Assembly: GCF_009649815.1 (NCBI RefSeq)
Contig: NZ_WJIC01000016.1
Location: forward strand, 120,109-184,108
Direction of reading: 5' to 3'
Source of the DNA: Nocardia sp. SYP-A9097
Lineage (GTDB): Bacteria; Actinomycetota; Actinomycetes; Mycobacteriales; Mycobacteriaceae
DNA length: 64,000 bases
Shown: in pieces, positions 33,178 to 42,467 of the stretch
Layout: each line of letters opens with the position of its first letter
Position numbering within the stretch: the first letter of the stretch is position 1
Made by a program: the position numbers and the translations under genes
Notes under the pieces: model-generated
What the model was told of the DNA's origin: nothing
Seen by the model: the letters and a program-made list of their open reading frames with translations, nothing else
Databases searched by the model: none

Positions 33178-34947
33178 TCAGCTACGCGGGGCTCGTCCCG
33201 CCGCGACCTCGCCGGTGTAGCCGTCGTAGGCGGGAACGTAGCCGTCGGTGCGGCCCGCCAGGACGTAGAGGGTGCTGGTGCCGTCGGGGGTGAAACCCTG
33301 ATTGCGGAGTTCCACCTTGCGGGACTTGAACGTCGAGGTCTGTTCGAGCTCGGGAACTATCCGAATAAGCAGGGGCACAGCGTAACTGGGGAGACGGTCG
33401 TAGAGGGTTTTCGCGGCGACCCGACCGTCGAAGACCGCGTCCTCGGCAAGAGTGATCGCGGCCATGCCCGCTTTGCCGTCCGCGCCGGGGATATCCACGC
33501 CGTAGACGACCGCTTGGACCACCGCGTCTATACCGTCGAAAGCGCCTTCGACCTCGGTGGTGGCGACGTTCTCGCCCTTCCAGCGGAAGGTGTCGCCGAG
33601 ACGATCGACGAAGGCGATATGGCCCCAGCCCTGATCGCGAACCAGGTCGCCGGTGTCGAACCAGCAGTCGCCGGCGGTGAACCCGTCCCGGACGAGCTTG
33701 GATTCCGTTGCGGCACTGTCGGTATAGCCGTCGAACGGGGAACTGGCCGTGACCTTGGCCAGCAGCAGGCCGACGCCGCCGGTGCGCACCCGGCGGAGCT
33801 TGCCGTCCGGGGCTCGCTTTGCCCTACCGGTGGCATCGTCGTATTCGACCACCGCGAATGGCAGCGGCGTGAAACCCGCGGTGCGGTCCAGGGTGAACGC
33901 GTTGATGAAGGCGACATTGCCTTCGCTCGCACCGTAGAACTCGACGATTCGCTTGATACCGAAGCGATTTCGGAATTCGTCCCAGATCTCCGGGCGCAGC
34001 CCGTTACCCACCGCGAGACGGACGGTGTGCTCGCGGTCGGTGCGGTGGGCGGGCTGATTGAGCAGGTAGCGGCAGAGTTCACCGATATAGATGAAGGCGG
34101 TGGCCTGATTGGCGATGGCCTCCTCCCAGAACCGCGACGCCGAGAACTTGCGTCCCAGTGCGAGTGTCGCGCCACCGGAGATGACCGAGGACAGCGCCAC
34201 CGTGAGCGCGTTGTTGTGATAGAGCGGCAGGCAGCAGTACAGGGTGTCGCCGCCGTTCAGGCGCACCCCCAGGCCGCCGATACCCGCCATGGACTTGGTC
34301 CAGCGCATATGGGTCATGACGCTGGCCTTGGGTAGGCCGGTGGTGCCGGAGGTGAAGATCAGATAGGCGCGTTCCCCGCCCCGGATCTGTTCGCACACAG
34401 GCGGATTCGAGTCGTCGGCGGTGCGGGCGGCCGTCGCCAGCTCCTTGGACCACAGCACCGCGGGGCGCGGACCCGTGAGGGTGTCCAGGGTGTCGGCGCA
34501 CTCCTCGCCGATCACAGCCAGGGCCGAGTTCAGCAGTCCGAAACTGTGCTGCAGCACGGCATCTCGCTGATTGCTGTTCAGAAGTCCGGCCGTCGCACCG
34601 AGTTTCACCACCGCCAGCACGGTGAACAGCGCCTCGGGGCGATTGGCCATGAGGATGCCGACCACATCACCGCGCTGGACGCCACGCTCGGCCAGCACGC
34701 GCGCGTACCGGTTGACCTCGGAATTGGCTTCACCCCAACGGTATTCGCGACCCTCGAAACGCAGGAACGGGCGCTCGGGGTGCCGGGCGGCGGCACGCTG
34801 GAAGAACAATCCGATCGACGCCCTCGAATCGGATTTCACCAGCATGTGCACCGCATTGCGCGCCATACCCGGCAGCTGCGTCGTCATACCGGGCAGGCTG
34901 AGCGCCAGATCCAGCAGGCGCACCTTCGAACGGGCGTCGTTGTTCAC
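33178..34947 (-). CDS. fadD6: Long-/very-long-chain acyl-CoA synthetase (FATP type)
   Basis: 589 aa ANL-superfamily enzyme activating long-chain fatty acids to CoA thioesters. Motifs are FTSGTTGLPKASVMTHMR (AMP site), YCCLPLYHNNAL, EFYGASEGNVAFIN, and WFDTGDLVRDQGWGHIAFVD followed by WKGENVATTEVEG. The FATP-like YGASEGN and overall length match FadD6 (Rv1206). The GTG start overlaps the LOG gene stop, so it is translationally coupled within the five-gene operon. Confidence 0.93.
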   Translation of the reverse strand: MNNDARSKVRLLDLALSLPGMTTQLPGMARNAVHMLVKSDSRASIGLFFQRAAARHPERPFLRFEGREYRWGEANSEVNRYARVLAERGVQRGDVVGILMANRPEALFTVLAVVKLGATAGLLNSNQRDAVLQHSFGLLNSALAVIGEECADTLDTLTGPRPAVLWSKELATAARTADDSNPPVCEQIRGGERAYLIFTSGTTGLPKASVMTHMRWTKSMAGIGGLGVRLNGGDTLYCCLPLYHNNALTVALSSVISGGATLALGRKFSASRFWEEAIANQATAFIYIGELCRYLLNQPAHRTDREHTVRLAVGNGLRPEIWDEFRNRFGIKRIVEFYGASEGNVAFINAFTLDRTAGFTPLPFAVVEYDDATGRAKRAPDGKLRRVRTGGVGLLLAKVTASSPFDGYTDSAATESKLVRDGFTAGDCWFDTGDLVRDQGWGHIAFVDRLGDTFRWKGENVATTEVEGAFDGIDAVVQAVVYGVDIPGADGKAGMAAITLAEDAVFDGRVAAKTLYDRLPSYAVPLLIRIVPELEQTSTFKSRKVELRNQGFTPDGTSTLYVLAGRTDGYVPAYDGYTGEVAAGRAPRS

Positions 34948-35495
34948 AGCTCGGGGTCCAGTGCCTCGAAGGCCGCGGCCAATTCCCCGGTCACCACCAC
35001 CCGGTCGAGTACTTCGCGACCGGCGAAACCGCGCTCGCGCAACTCCTCCAACCAGGCGAACAGGCCGCGATAGTGCCCGTCCGGATCGAGGACGACCACC
35101 GGCTTGTCGTGCATGCCCAGGTAGGCCCCGGTCCAGGTCTCGAAGAGCTCCTCGAGGGTGCCGAGGCCGCCGGGCAGGGTCAGGAAGGCGTCGGCACGCT
35201 CATCCATGACCTGCTTCCGCTCCCGCATGGAGTCGGTGACGATCAGCTCATCGGACTCCACATCCGCCATTTCGCGGTGTACGAGCTTCTTGGGAATGAC
35301 GCCGACGGTCTTCGCGCCAGCCGCACGCGCGGCCGTGGCGACCGCGCCCATCATGGAGACGTGTCCGCCACCGGAGACCAATTGCCAACCGCGGCGGCCG
35401 ATTTCGGCCCCGACCAGGCTGGCGAGCTCCAGTGCGGCGGGATCGGCGACGCTGGCCGAGCAGTACACGCACACCGAATACGGTTCGCTCACCAC
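34944..35495 (-). CDS. LOG family protein (cytokinin phosphoribohydrolase-like)
   Basis: 183 aa Rossmann-like TIGR00730 protein with the motifs SGGGHVSMMGAVATAARAAG and LPGGLGTLEELFETWTG (PGGxGTxxE). It matches Rv1205, which makes cytokinin bases in M. tuberculosis by cleaving nucleotide ribose 5'-phosphate bonds. It overlaps the second LOG gene by 7 bp upstream and fadD6 by 4 bp downstream. Confidence 0.93.
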   Translation of the reverse strand: MVSEPYSVCVYCSASVADPAALELASLVGAEIGRRGWQLVSGGGHVSMMGAVATAARAAGAKTVGVIPKKLVHREMADVESDELIVTDSMRERKQVMDERADAFLTLPGGLGTLEELFETWTGAYLGMHDKPVVVLDPDGHYRGLFAWLEELRERGFAGREVLDRVVVTGELAAAFEALDPEL

Positions 35496-36286
35496 TGATC
35501 TCCCCTAGCTCCGGCGGCATCCATCTCCGCACGCTGCTCCGCGGCCGCGAGCACCAGGCTCACCACCTCGTCCACACTGTCGGTGACGTGCACCAGATTC
35601 ATATCACCGGGTGCGATCTTGGCGGTGCCGAGCAGTGACTCGCGCAGCCAATCCACCAGTCCCGCCCAGTATTTGGTGCCGAACAGGATGATCGGGAACT
35701 GATTGATCTTATGAGTCTGCACCAGCGTGAGCGCCTCGAACAGCTCGTCCAGGGTGCCGAAACCGCCCGGCAGACAGACGAATGCCTGCGCGTACTTCAC
35801 GAACATGGTCTTGCGCGCGAAGAAGTACCGGAAATTGATACCGAGATCCACCCACTCGTTCAAATGCTGTTCGAACGGCAACTCGATACCGAGCCCGATG
35901 GAGTACCCGCCCGACTCGGACGCACCCCGATTGGCCGCCTCCATGGCCCCCGGACCGCCACCGGTAATGACCGCGAACCCTGACCGCGCCAGCGCGCCAC
36001 CGATCGCGACACCCGCGTGATACTCCGGCGACTCCGGCACGGTGCGCGCCGACCCGAACACCGCGACCGCCCGCGGCACCTCCGCCAAAGCGCCGAAGCC
36101 CTCGACGAATTCGGCTTGGATACGCAGCACCCGCCACGGATCGGTATGCACCCAATCCGCAGGTCCCCGCTCATCCAGGAGGTGTTGATCGGTGGTCCCG
36201 ATCCCGACCGCCCGATCCCGCCGCAGCCTTATCGGACCACGAAACCGTTGATTCTTCGACCCGGGGATATCAGCCTCAGCAGACAT
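35489..36286 (-). CDS. Second LOG family (TIGR00730) Rossmann protein
   Basis: 265 aa, longer than its neighbour, with about 75 extra N-terminal residues. Core motifs are VAVFGSARTVPESPEYHAG, ITGGGPGAMEAANRGASE and LPGGFGTLDELFEALTLVQ. Two different LOG paralogues side by side are common in this group of actinobacteria. Whether both act on nucleotide monophosphates is unknown. It is the first gene of the five-gene operon ending with gpgS. Confidence 0.9.
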   Translation of the reverse strand: MSAEADIPGSKNQRFRGPIRLRRDRAVGIGTTDQHLLDERGPADWVHTDPWRVLRIQAEFVEGFGALAEVPRAVAVFGSARTVPESPEYHAGVAIGGALARSGFAVITGGGPGAMEAANRGASESGGYSIGLGIELPFEQHLNEWVDLGINFRYFFARKTMFVKYAQAFVCLPGGFGTLDELFEALTLVQTHKINQFPIILFGTKYWAGLVDWLRESLLGTAKIAPGDMNLVHVTDSVDEVVSLVLAAAEQRAEMDAAGARGDQW

Positions 36287-36667
36287 GCAGCCACCGTACT
36301 GTGTCTTTGGCCTCCGCTTCGCTCCGGCGGGGCGCGGCCCCCTTAGCCCCGCTTCTTCCCTCCCTCCGCTCCTCCGCTTCCCTCCCTCCGCTCCTCCGCT
36401 TCGCTCCCCCGCTCCACTCAGTCCAGAAACGGGGCGGGCCGCGCCATGGGGTGAATGTCATTCCGAGCTCGGGGGAATTCCGCTCCGGCGGGGCGCGACC
36501 CTCTCAGCCCCACTTCTTTCATCCCTGTCTTTGGCCTCCGCCGGCGACACCACCCCCCGGATCATGCGAGCGACAGGGGCAAGAAGTCATACCGGGCCTG
36601 GCGACCGTAGCCCTCGTTCAAGGACTACTAAAAAGGTAACGGGAGTTCGCGGTATTGGGACCGGAGG
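36287..36667. other. Non-coding spacer with low-complexity repeats
   Basis: About 380 bp without a credible gene. It holds a pyrimidine-rich array of CCCTCCGCTCCTCCGCTT-like units (about 36358-36412) and a roughly 36-bp direct repeat (about 36322-36357 and 36483-36519), plus two copies of TCTTTGGCCTCCG near 36303 and 36530. It looks like expanded or degraded repeat sequence rather than a gene remnant. Confidence 0.55.
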
Positions 36668-37771
36668 TCAGGCTTTGTCGCCTGTGAGGTAGCTGCGGAG
36701 CATTGAGGTTACCTGGGTGATCTGGTCGACCGGGAGGTGTTCGTCTCGCTTGTGGGCGAGGTTGGGGTTGCCGGGGCCGAAGTTGACGGCGGGAATGCCG
36801 CGGGCGGCGAAGCGGGAGACGTCGGTCCAGCCGTATTTGGCGCGGACGCCGCCGCTGCCGTGCGCGTGCACGATTTCGATGAGGTCCTTGGCGGCCGGGG
36901 CGGACAGGCCGGGCAGGGCTCCGGGTGCGCCGTCGGTGCGTTCGAAGCCGAGTTCGAGGCCCGAAAAGACTTCGCGCACATGCTCGGTGGCCTCGTCGAG
37001 GGTGCGGTCGGGGGCGAAGCGGAAGTTCACGTCGACCTCGGCGATATCGGGCACCACATTGCCCGCGACACCGCCGGAGACGCGCACGGCGGACAGGCCC
37101 TCGCGATATACGCAGCCGTCGAGATCCACTTCGCGCGCTTGATAATTCGCGAGTCGTTCCAGAATCGGCGCGAGCCGGTGAATTGCGTTGTCGCCCAGCC
37201 ACGCTCGTGCGGTGTGTGCGCGCACGCCGGAGGTGGTGAGTCGAATGCGCAGTGTCCCTTGGCAACCCGCTTCGATCCAGCCGCCGGAGGGTTCGCCGAG
37301 AATGGCGAGATCGCCTTCGAGCCATTCGGGGAGTTCGCGTTCGATGCGGCCGAGTCCGTTGAACTCGGCGGCGATCTCCTCGCAGTCGTAGAAGATGAGT
37401 GTCAGATCGTGTACCGGTTCGGCGACGGTGGCGGCCAGGTTGAGGAAGACCGCGTCGCCGGACTTCATATCGACTGTGCCGCAACCCCACAACTGTCTTT
37501 CGCCGGCCTCGGTGACCTCGAAGCGGCTGGGCACATTGTCGGCGATCGGGACGGTGTCGAGGTGTCCGGCGAGGATGACCCGGGTGGGCAGGCCGCGAGT
37601 GGTGCGGGCGAGCACGGTATTGCCGTGCCGCAGTATCTCGAACCCGGTGGTCTGCTCGCGCAGTGCTTTTTCGACGATATCGGCGATGCGGGTTTCGTCC
37701 CTGGAAACGCTGGGAATGTCCACCAGAGCGGCAGCGAGGTTGATCGGGTCGGCGCTCAGATCGATGGTCAC
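36668..37771 (-). CDS. dapE: Succinyl-diaminopimelate desuccinylase
   Basis: 367 aa from GTG 37771 (MTIDLSADPINLAAALVDIPS), chosen because AAGGTGGAG lies just upstream and the family begins here; the open frame continues far into dapD. M20 metallopeptidase motifs are present: ILAGHLDTVPI (metal His, catalytic Asp), WGCGTVDMKSGDAVF, FYDCEE (catalytic and metal Glu) and GIPAVNFGPG. It hydrolyses N-succinyl-LL-DAP in lysine and peptidoglycan synthesis. It is divergent from dapD, which acts two steps earlier. Confidence 0.94.
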   Translation of the reverse strand: MTIDLSADPINLAAALVDIPSVSRDETRIADIVEKALREQTTGFEILRHGNTVLARTTRGLPTRVILAGHLDTVPIADNVPSRFEVTEAGERQLWGCGTVDMKSGDAVFLNLAATVAEPVHDLTLIFYDCEEIAAEFNGLGRIERELPEWLEGDLAILGEPSGGWIEAGCQGTLRIRLTTSGVRAHTARAWLGDNAIHRLAPILERLANYQAREVDLDGCVYREGLSAVRVSGGVAGNVVPDIAEVDVNFRFAPDRTLDEATEHVREVFSGLELGFERTDGAPGALPGLSAPAAKDLIEIVHAHGSGGVRAKYGWTDVSRFAARGIPAVNFGPGNPNLAHKRDEHLPVDQITQVTSMLRSYLTGDKA

Positions 37772-37879
37772 CCACTCCACCTTAAAGGAAGGGTAATCTC
37801 CGCTCTCGTTATGTCGCCCGTCATGGCACAAAAAGGCACCGTTCAGGGCGAATTTCTGCGGCCGGTAATCTTTACTGCC

Positions 37880-38836
37880 GTGAGCACTCAGGGAGCAGTC
37901 GCGGTCGGCCTTGCCACCATCACTTCCAATGGAACGGTCCTGGACACCTGGTACCCGTACCCCGAACTGGGGGTGGTGACCGATACCGGCACCAAGCGTC
38001 TGGACGCCTCCGATATCGAGTACGACAAGTTCGCCGGTGCCGCCGGGGCCGATGATGCCCGTCGGGTCGAGGTGGTCGTGGTGCGCACCAGCATCGCCGA
38101 TCTGGCCGCCGAGCCGGTCGATACACACGATGTCTATCTGCGTCTGCAGTTGCTTTCGCACCGTCTGGTGCGCCCGCACGGTCTAAATCTCGAGGGTGTG
38201 TTCGGCATGCTCGCGAATGTGGTGTGGACGAATTTCGGTCCGTGCTCGCCGGAGGAGTTCGAGCTGACCCGTATGAAGCTGCGTGCTCGTGGCCCGGTCA
38301 CCGTGTACGGGGTGGACAAGTTCCCGCGCATGGTCGATTACGTGGTGCCGTCGGGTGTGCGGATCGCGGACGCCGATCGGGTGCGCCTGGGTGCGCATCT
38401 GGCTTCGGGCACCACGGTCATGCACGAGGGTTTCGTGAACTTCAATGCCGGGACGCTCGGCAATTCCATGGTGGAGGGCCGTATTTCGGCCGGTGTGCTG
38501 GTCGGTGACGGCTCCGATGTGGGTGGTGGCGCGTCGATCATGGGCACGCTGTCCGGTGGCGGTAAGCAGGTCATCTCGCTGGGTGAACGCTGCCTGCTGG
38601 GCGCGAATTCGGGTCTGGGTATTTCGCTGGGCAACGATTGTGTGGTGGAGGCGGGACTGTATGTCACCGCGGGCACCAAGGTGAAGCTGCCGGACGGCGC
38701 GGTCATCAAGGCGTCCGAGTTGAGCGGTCGGGACAATCTGCTGTTCCGCCGTAATTCGGTGACCGGTGCGGTGGAAGTGGTGGCACGCAAGGGCACCGGC
38801 ATCGAGCTGAATGCCGCGCTGCACGCCAACGACTAG
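37880..38836 (+). CDS. dapD: Tetrahydrodipicolinate N-succinyltransferase
   Basis: 318 aa from GTG 37880 (MSTQGAVAVGLATI), matching the M. tuberculosis DapD N-terminus; ATGs at 37811 and 37823 lie upstream but outside the conserved part. A central domain and a left-handed beta-helix with hexapeptide repeats (GDGSDVGGGASIMGTLSGGG, LLGANSGLGISLGNDCVVEA) bind succinyl-CoA. It makes N-succinyl-2-amino-6-ketopimelate in the DAP pathway. It converges on the PPOX gene with a shared CTAG stop. Confidence 0.94.
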   Translation: MSTQGAVAVGLATITSNGTVLDTWYPYPELGVVTDTGTKRLDASDIEYDKFAGAAGADDARRVEVVVVRTSIADLAAEPVDTHDVYLRLQLLSHRLVRPHGLNLEGVFGMLANVVWTNFGPCSPEEFELTRMKLRARGPVTVYGVDKFPRMVDYVVPSGVRIADADRVRLGAHLASGTTVMHEGFVNFNAGTLGNSMVEGRISAGVLVGDGSDVGGGASIMGTLSGGGKQVISLGERCLLGANSGLGISLGNDCVVEAGLYVTAGTKVKLPDGAVIKASELSGRDNLLFRRNSVTGAVEVVARKGTGIELNAALHAND

Positions 38837-39204
38837 TCGATGCCGAAGGCGATGATCCGCTCCGGGGTGATGCGGATCAGCTCCGGTGAGCCGCCGGGGA
38901 TGTAGGTTTCGACGCCGCGCAAAGCCTGTGCGGTGCCGCGGATTTCGAGGCACCGCACGGTCCACGGGTTGACCGAGGGCACATCGTCGACGACGAAGGC
39001 GATCCGTTCCTCTTTGCCGAGGTTCCGGAACTTCTGCGACGCGCCCATATTGTGTCCGGCGATATCGATGGTGCCGAGGTCGGCGTTGTAGCGGAAGCCG
39101 ACCGGATTGTTCTGCGGTGACCCGTCCGGCCGGATGGTGGCGAGCCGTCCGAGCCGCTGACTGCCGAGGTAGTCGATCTGCGCGGGCGTCAATGTTGCGA
39201 TCAT
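38833..39204 (-). CDS. PPOX-class F420-dependent oxidoreductase family protein
   Basis: 123 aa from ATG 39204 (MIATLTPAQIDYL). A split beta-barrel flavin/F420-binding fold is indicated by RLGRLATIRPDGSPQNNPVGF, IDIAGHNMGASQKFRNL and RCLEIRGTAQAL. Small members of this family reduce substrates with F420H2; FbiC for F420 synthesis is encoded in this window. The exact substrate is unknown. Its stop shares CTAG with the dapD stop. Confidence 0.87.
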   Translation of the reverse strand: MIATLTPAQIDYLGSQRLGRLATIRPDGSPQNNPVGFRYNADLGTIDIAGHNMGASQKFRNLGKEERIAFVVDDVPSVNPWTVRCLEIRGTAQALRGVETYIPGGSPELIRITPERIIAFGID

Positions 39205-39250
39205 GGACCCGACGTTATGACCTCGAGTGCGGTTCAGGTCAAGCGATTGC

Positions 39251-40678
39251 TCAGCCGAGCAGCTTCTTCTGCACCTTGCCCATGGCATTGCGCGGCAGCG
39301 CGTCCACCACGCGCACCTCGCGGGGCCGCTTGTGTACCGAGAGCTCGCCTGCCACATGGTCGATCAGCTGCTGATGCACGGCATCGTCCGCACCGTCCCG
39401 CAATACGACGTAGGCGACGATGCGCTGCCCCAGATCGGCATCGGGCACCCCGATAACGGCGGTTTCGGCGACGGCGGGATGCCCCAGCAGCGAGGTCTCG
39501 ATCTCCCCCGCCCCGATTCGGTACCCACCGGATTTGATGAGGTCCACCGATTCGCGTCCGACGATCCGATGGAATCCCCCGGCGTCGATAACGGCCACAT
39601 CCCCGGTCTTGAACCATCCGTCCTCGGTCCAGTTCTCGGCGGTGACCTCCGGTTTGTTCAGGTAGCCGTCGAACAGCATCGGCCCCCGAACCTGTAGCCC
39701 GCCGACACTTTCCCCGTCATGTGGCAGCGTCCGACCGGACTCGTCCACCAGTCGTGTCTCCACTCCGGCCACCGGTGTACCCACCCATCCCGGCCGCCGC
39801 TCCCCATCGGGCCGAGTGGACAGCGTGATCATGGTTTCGCTCATGCCGTACCGCTCCAGCGGAGCCTGCCCGGTGAGTTCGCGCAGCCGCTCGAATACCG
39901 GCACCGGCAGCGGTGCGCTGCCCGAGACGAGAATCCGCGCCTTCGCCAATTCCTTTGCGGCATCCGGTGTCTCGGCGATTCGCGACCATACCGTCGGCAC
40001 TCCGAAGTACATGGTGCCGGGTGCGGCGGCGTATGCCTCGGGGGTCGGCTTGCCGGTGTGCACGAGCGGGCTGCCGACGCGCAGCGGACCCAGCACTCCG
40101 AGAATGAGGCCGTGCACATGGAACAGCGGAAGTCCGTGTACCAGAACGTCATTCGATGTCCACCCCCACGCCTGCGCGAGCGCGTCCAGCCCGGCCGCAA
40201 TGGCCCGGCGGCTGAGCATCACGCCCTTGGGCGCCCCGGTGGTTCCGGAGGTGTAGAGAATGAAAGCGATTGCCTCGGGCGCGGGTTCGGCATAGGTGTG
40301 CCAGGAACGCGCGTGCGCCCGCACCGGCACCACCGGCAGTTCACTCCCCTCGGGAGCCTCGCCCAGCCAAGCCTGCGCGCCCGAATCCCGCAGTATGTGT
40401 GCGAGTTCCGCGCTGCCCGCGTCCGGCGGCACCGGCACCACGGTGACCCCCGCGATCAGGCAGCCGACCACCGCGAGCACGGTCTTCACGGTCGGCCGGG
40501 CCAGTACCGCGACCCGCCGGGCCTGTGCGACACGCTCGGCGACGGAGGTGGCCGCGCCCAGCAGATCACTGCGCGACAAGGTCACTCCGTCGATGGTGAC
40601 GGCATCGGGGATATCGATTCCGGCGGCGACGGCGGCCGGATTCAGCGAGCTCAGCAATAGCGGCGACCTGTAAGACAC
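39251..40678 (-). CDS. fadD36: Acyl-CoA synthetase FadD36-like
   Basis: 475 aa from GTG 40678 (MSYRSPLLLSSLNPA); an upstream in-frame start at 40708 is also open. The AMP-binding motif is LYTSGTTGAPKGVMLS, followed by LVHGLPLFHVHGLILG, ERYGMSETMITLSTRPDGE and FKTGDVAVIDAGGFHRIVGRES-type sequence with the C-terminal IKSGGYRIGAGEIE. It is close to Rv1193. It activates a short-to-medium or specialised carboxylate; the substrate is not known. Confidence 0.88.
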   Translation of the reverse strand: MSYRSPLLLSSLNPAAVAAGIDIPDAVTIDGVTLSRSDLLGAATSVAERVAQARRVAVLARPTVKTVLAVVGCLIAGVTVVPVPPDAGSAELAHILRDSGAQAWLGEAPEGSELPVVPVRAHARSWHTYAEPAPEAIAFILYTSGTTGAPKGVMLSRRAIAAGLDALAQAWGWTSNDVLVHGLPLFHVHGLILGVLGPLRVGSPLVHTGKPTPEAYAAAPGTMYFGVPTVWSRIAETPDAAKELAKARILVSGSAPLPVPVFERLRELTGQAPLERYGMSETMITLSTRPDGERRPGWVGTPVAGVETRLVDESGRTLPHDGESVGGLQVRGPMLFDGYLNKPEVTAENWTEDGWFKTGDVAVIDAGGFHRIVGRESVDLIKSGGYRIGAGEIETSLLGHPAVAETAVIGVPDADLGQRIVAYVVLRDGADDAVHQQLIDHVAGELSVHKRPREVRVVDALPRNAMGKVQKKLLG

Positions 40679-40804
40679 GCGCCAACGGTACCGGAGCGGA
40701 CAGGACACGAATCGGGTGCGAAGTGGGCAAGTCGGTTGACAGGCGAGGTGAGTGGGTAAGACAGTTTATGCATAACCTTCTCACTCCAGAGGATGTGGTC
40801 GACG

Positions 40805-41662
40805 ATGACCAGGCCAATACCCGTGCGGGAGTTCGGTAGCGAGCCGAGTACGGCGGACATCGATATCCGGCAGTTCGTCGATGGTGCGGCGGGCCTGCTC
40901 GGCGGGGCCGCGAATGTGATCATGCAGCTGGCGCATCCGCCGGTCGGGTACGGGGTGATCGAGTCGACGGTGACCAGTGGTCAGGTGATGGTGCATCCGA
41001 TCAAACGGTTGCGCACCACCATCACCTATCTCGCGGTCGCCATGATGGGCACCGAGGAGGATCGCGCGACCTATCGCGAGGCCGTGGATACCGCGCACCA
41101 GCAGGTGCGGTCGCGCGCGGGAAGTCCGGTGAAATACAACGCCTTCGACCCGAAACTGCAGTTGTGGGTGGCGGCCTGCCTGTACTGGGGCGCGGCGGAT
41201 CTCTATGAGCGCATGCACGGGCCGATGGACGAGGCCGATGCGGAGGCGTTCTATCGGTATTCGGCCCGCTTCGGCACCACGCTGCAGATGCGGCCCGAGC
41301 TGTGGCCCGCGAATCATGCTGCGTTCGAACGGTATTGGGCCGAGAATCTGGCCGCGACCTCCATCGACCCGCGAGTACGTTCCTATTTCGAAGACCTGAT
41401 CGATTTGAAGATGCTGCCGCGCCCGGCCCGGTTGGCCTTCGGCGGTGTCCACCGCTTCTTCGTCACCGGCCTACTGCCGCAACATCTTCGGGATGAGATG
41501 GGGATGTCCTGGTCGCCCCGGCAGGATCGCGCGCTGGCGCGGATCCTGCGCACGGTCGGCGCGGCCGAGCAGCTGTTGCCCACGCCGGTGCGGGTCTTCC
41601 CGATCAACGCGTATCTCATTGATATGCGACTGCGTCGCCGCCTGGGCCTGCGGCTGGTGTGA
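40805..41662 (+). CDS. DUF2236 (MpaB-type oxygenase family) protein, copy 1
   Basis: 285 aa from ATG 40805 (MTRPIPVREFGSEP), preferred over ATG 40793 because the AGAGGA ribosome site overlaps the latter. The DUF2236 core is GAAGLLGGAANVIMQLAHPPVGYGV, KYNAFDPKLQLWVAACLYWGA and the C-terminal ALARILRTVGAAEQLLP. The family includes the haem-containing rubber oxygenase Lcp and fungal MpaB; the activity here is unknown. A second copy and a TetR gene follow, suggesting one regulated unit. Confidence 0.87.
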   Translation: MTRPIPVREFGSEPSTADIDIRQFVDGAAGLLGGAANVIMQLAHPPVGYGVIESTVTSGQVMVHPIKRLRTTITYLAVAMMGTEEDRATYREAVDTAHQQVRSRAGSPVKYNAFDPKLQLWVAACLYWGAADLYERMHGPMDEADAEAFYRYSARFGTTLQMRPELWPANHAAFERYWAENLAATSIDPRVRSYFEDLIDLKMLPRPARLAFGGVHRFFVTGLLPQHLRDEMGMSWSPRQDRALARILRTVGAAEQLLPTPVRVFPINAYLIDMRLRRRLGLRLV

Positions 41663-41689
41663 AAACCTTTGCAGCCCAGCAGATTCGAT

Positions 41690-42322
41690 TCAGAAAATAC
41701 GAAATCCCGGTAGCACGTGGTCGATGGCGAAGCGCCGCAGCGCGGCCTCATCGTCCAGGGGGATCACGGTCTGCGGCGTCAGCGCCAGGGACAGCGCGCT
41801 GCGGGCGATCATCTCGGCCAGTGGCAGCGGATCGTATTGCGGCAATTTGCCTTCCGCTTGCAGGCGGGCGATGAACTCGGCGAGGTAATCGCGGCCCAAT
41901 TCGATGACGGGTGCGCCCTGCACGGTCAGGTACGGCAGTACCGTCTCGGGTTCGGTCTTGAGCAGCCGCTCCAGCAGCTGATTCCCGCGCAGGCCCTCGA
42001 TGAAGGCGATGAACAGGGCGACGATCTGATCCTGGGCGCTGGCGTCGCGTTCTATCTCGGCCTGTACGGCGGCATCGGCGTCGGCGATGAACTGGCGTGC
42101 CTGGCGCAGGCCGACGGCCTCGATCAGATCGGATTTGCCGGCGAATCGCCGATACAGTGTGGCGAGGGAGAGGCCGCCGCGGCGGGCGACCTCGACCATG
42201 CTGGTGCGTTTGATTCCGAAGTCGAGGAAGGCCACCAGTGCGGCGTCGAGCACCTTCGCCTGATTGTGGTCCTCCGGACCGGATCCGCGCACGAGCGGCA
42301 GGAGTTTGGCCAGCTTGGCCAT
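41690..42322 (-). CDS. TetR-family regulator between the DUF2236 genes
   Basis: 210 aa from ATG 42322 (MAKLAKLLPLVRGSG). The helix-turn-helix is TSMVEVARRGGLSLATLYRRFAG near residues 40-62, with a large ligand-binding C-terminus. It sits between two DUF2236 genes, convergent with the first and divergent from the second, with a shared operator-like sequence upstream, so it probably controls them. Its inducer is unknown but could be the oxygenase substrate. Confidence 0.9.
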   Translation of the reverse strand: MAKLAKLLPLVRGSGPEDHNQAKVLDAALVAFLDFGIKRTSMVEVARRGGLSLATLYRRFAGKSDLIEAVGLRQARQFIADADAAVQAEIERDASAQDQIVALFIAFIEGLRGNQLLERLLKTEPETVLPYLTVQGAPVIELGRDYLAEFIARLQAEGKLPQYDPLPLAEMIARSALSLALTPQTVIPLDDEAALRRFAIDHVLPGFRIF

Positions 42323-42403
42323 GGTCCCGGCCCCTTTCGAGTCGCGAAGATACGATGAGGCTCCAATCATCGCACATTGACACCCTCACTCCGCGATGAG
42401 AAG

Positions 42404-42424
42404 GTGAGGATAGAAATTTCTCAC
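42404..42424. promoter_or_regulatory. Operator-like palindrome between TetR and second DUF2236 gene
   Basis: GTGAG-N11-CTCAC inverted repeat whose spacer contains the palindrome GAAATTTC, in the 145-bp divergent gap. TGAGAAGGT, just before it (42397-42405), also occurs (reverse strand, near TTCTCA) upstream of the first DUF2236 gene around 40777-40787, hinting at shared control. Confidence 0.45.
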
Positions 42425-42467
42425 ACTCTCCTCGTCCGAGGAGTGACAACGAGGAGTCGAGTCAACG

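Noticed and set aside
36737..37879. Plus-strand extension of dapD by about 380 codons
   Set aside because: It runs opposite dapE, lacks conservation, and the known DapD N-terminus begins at GTG 37880.
37772..38179. N-terminal extension of dapE into dapD
   Set aside because: It is antisense to the conserved dapD start region; a GTG with a ribosome site at 37771 fits the family length.
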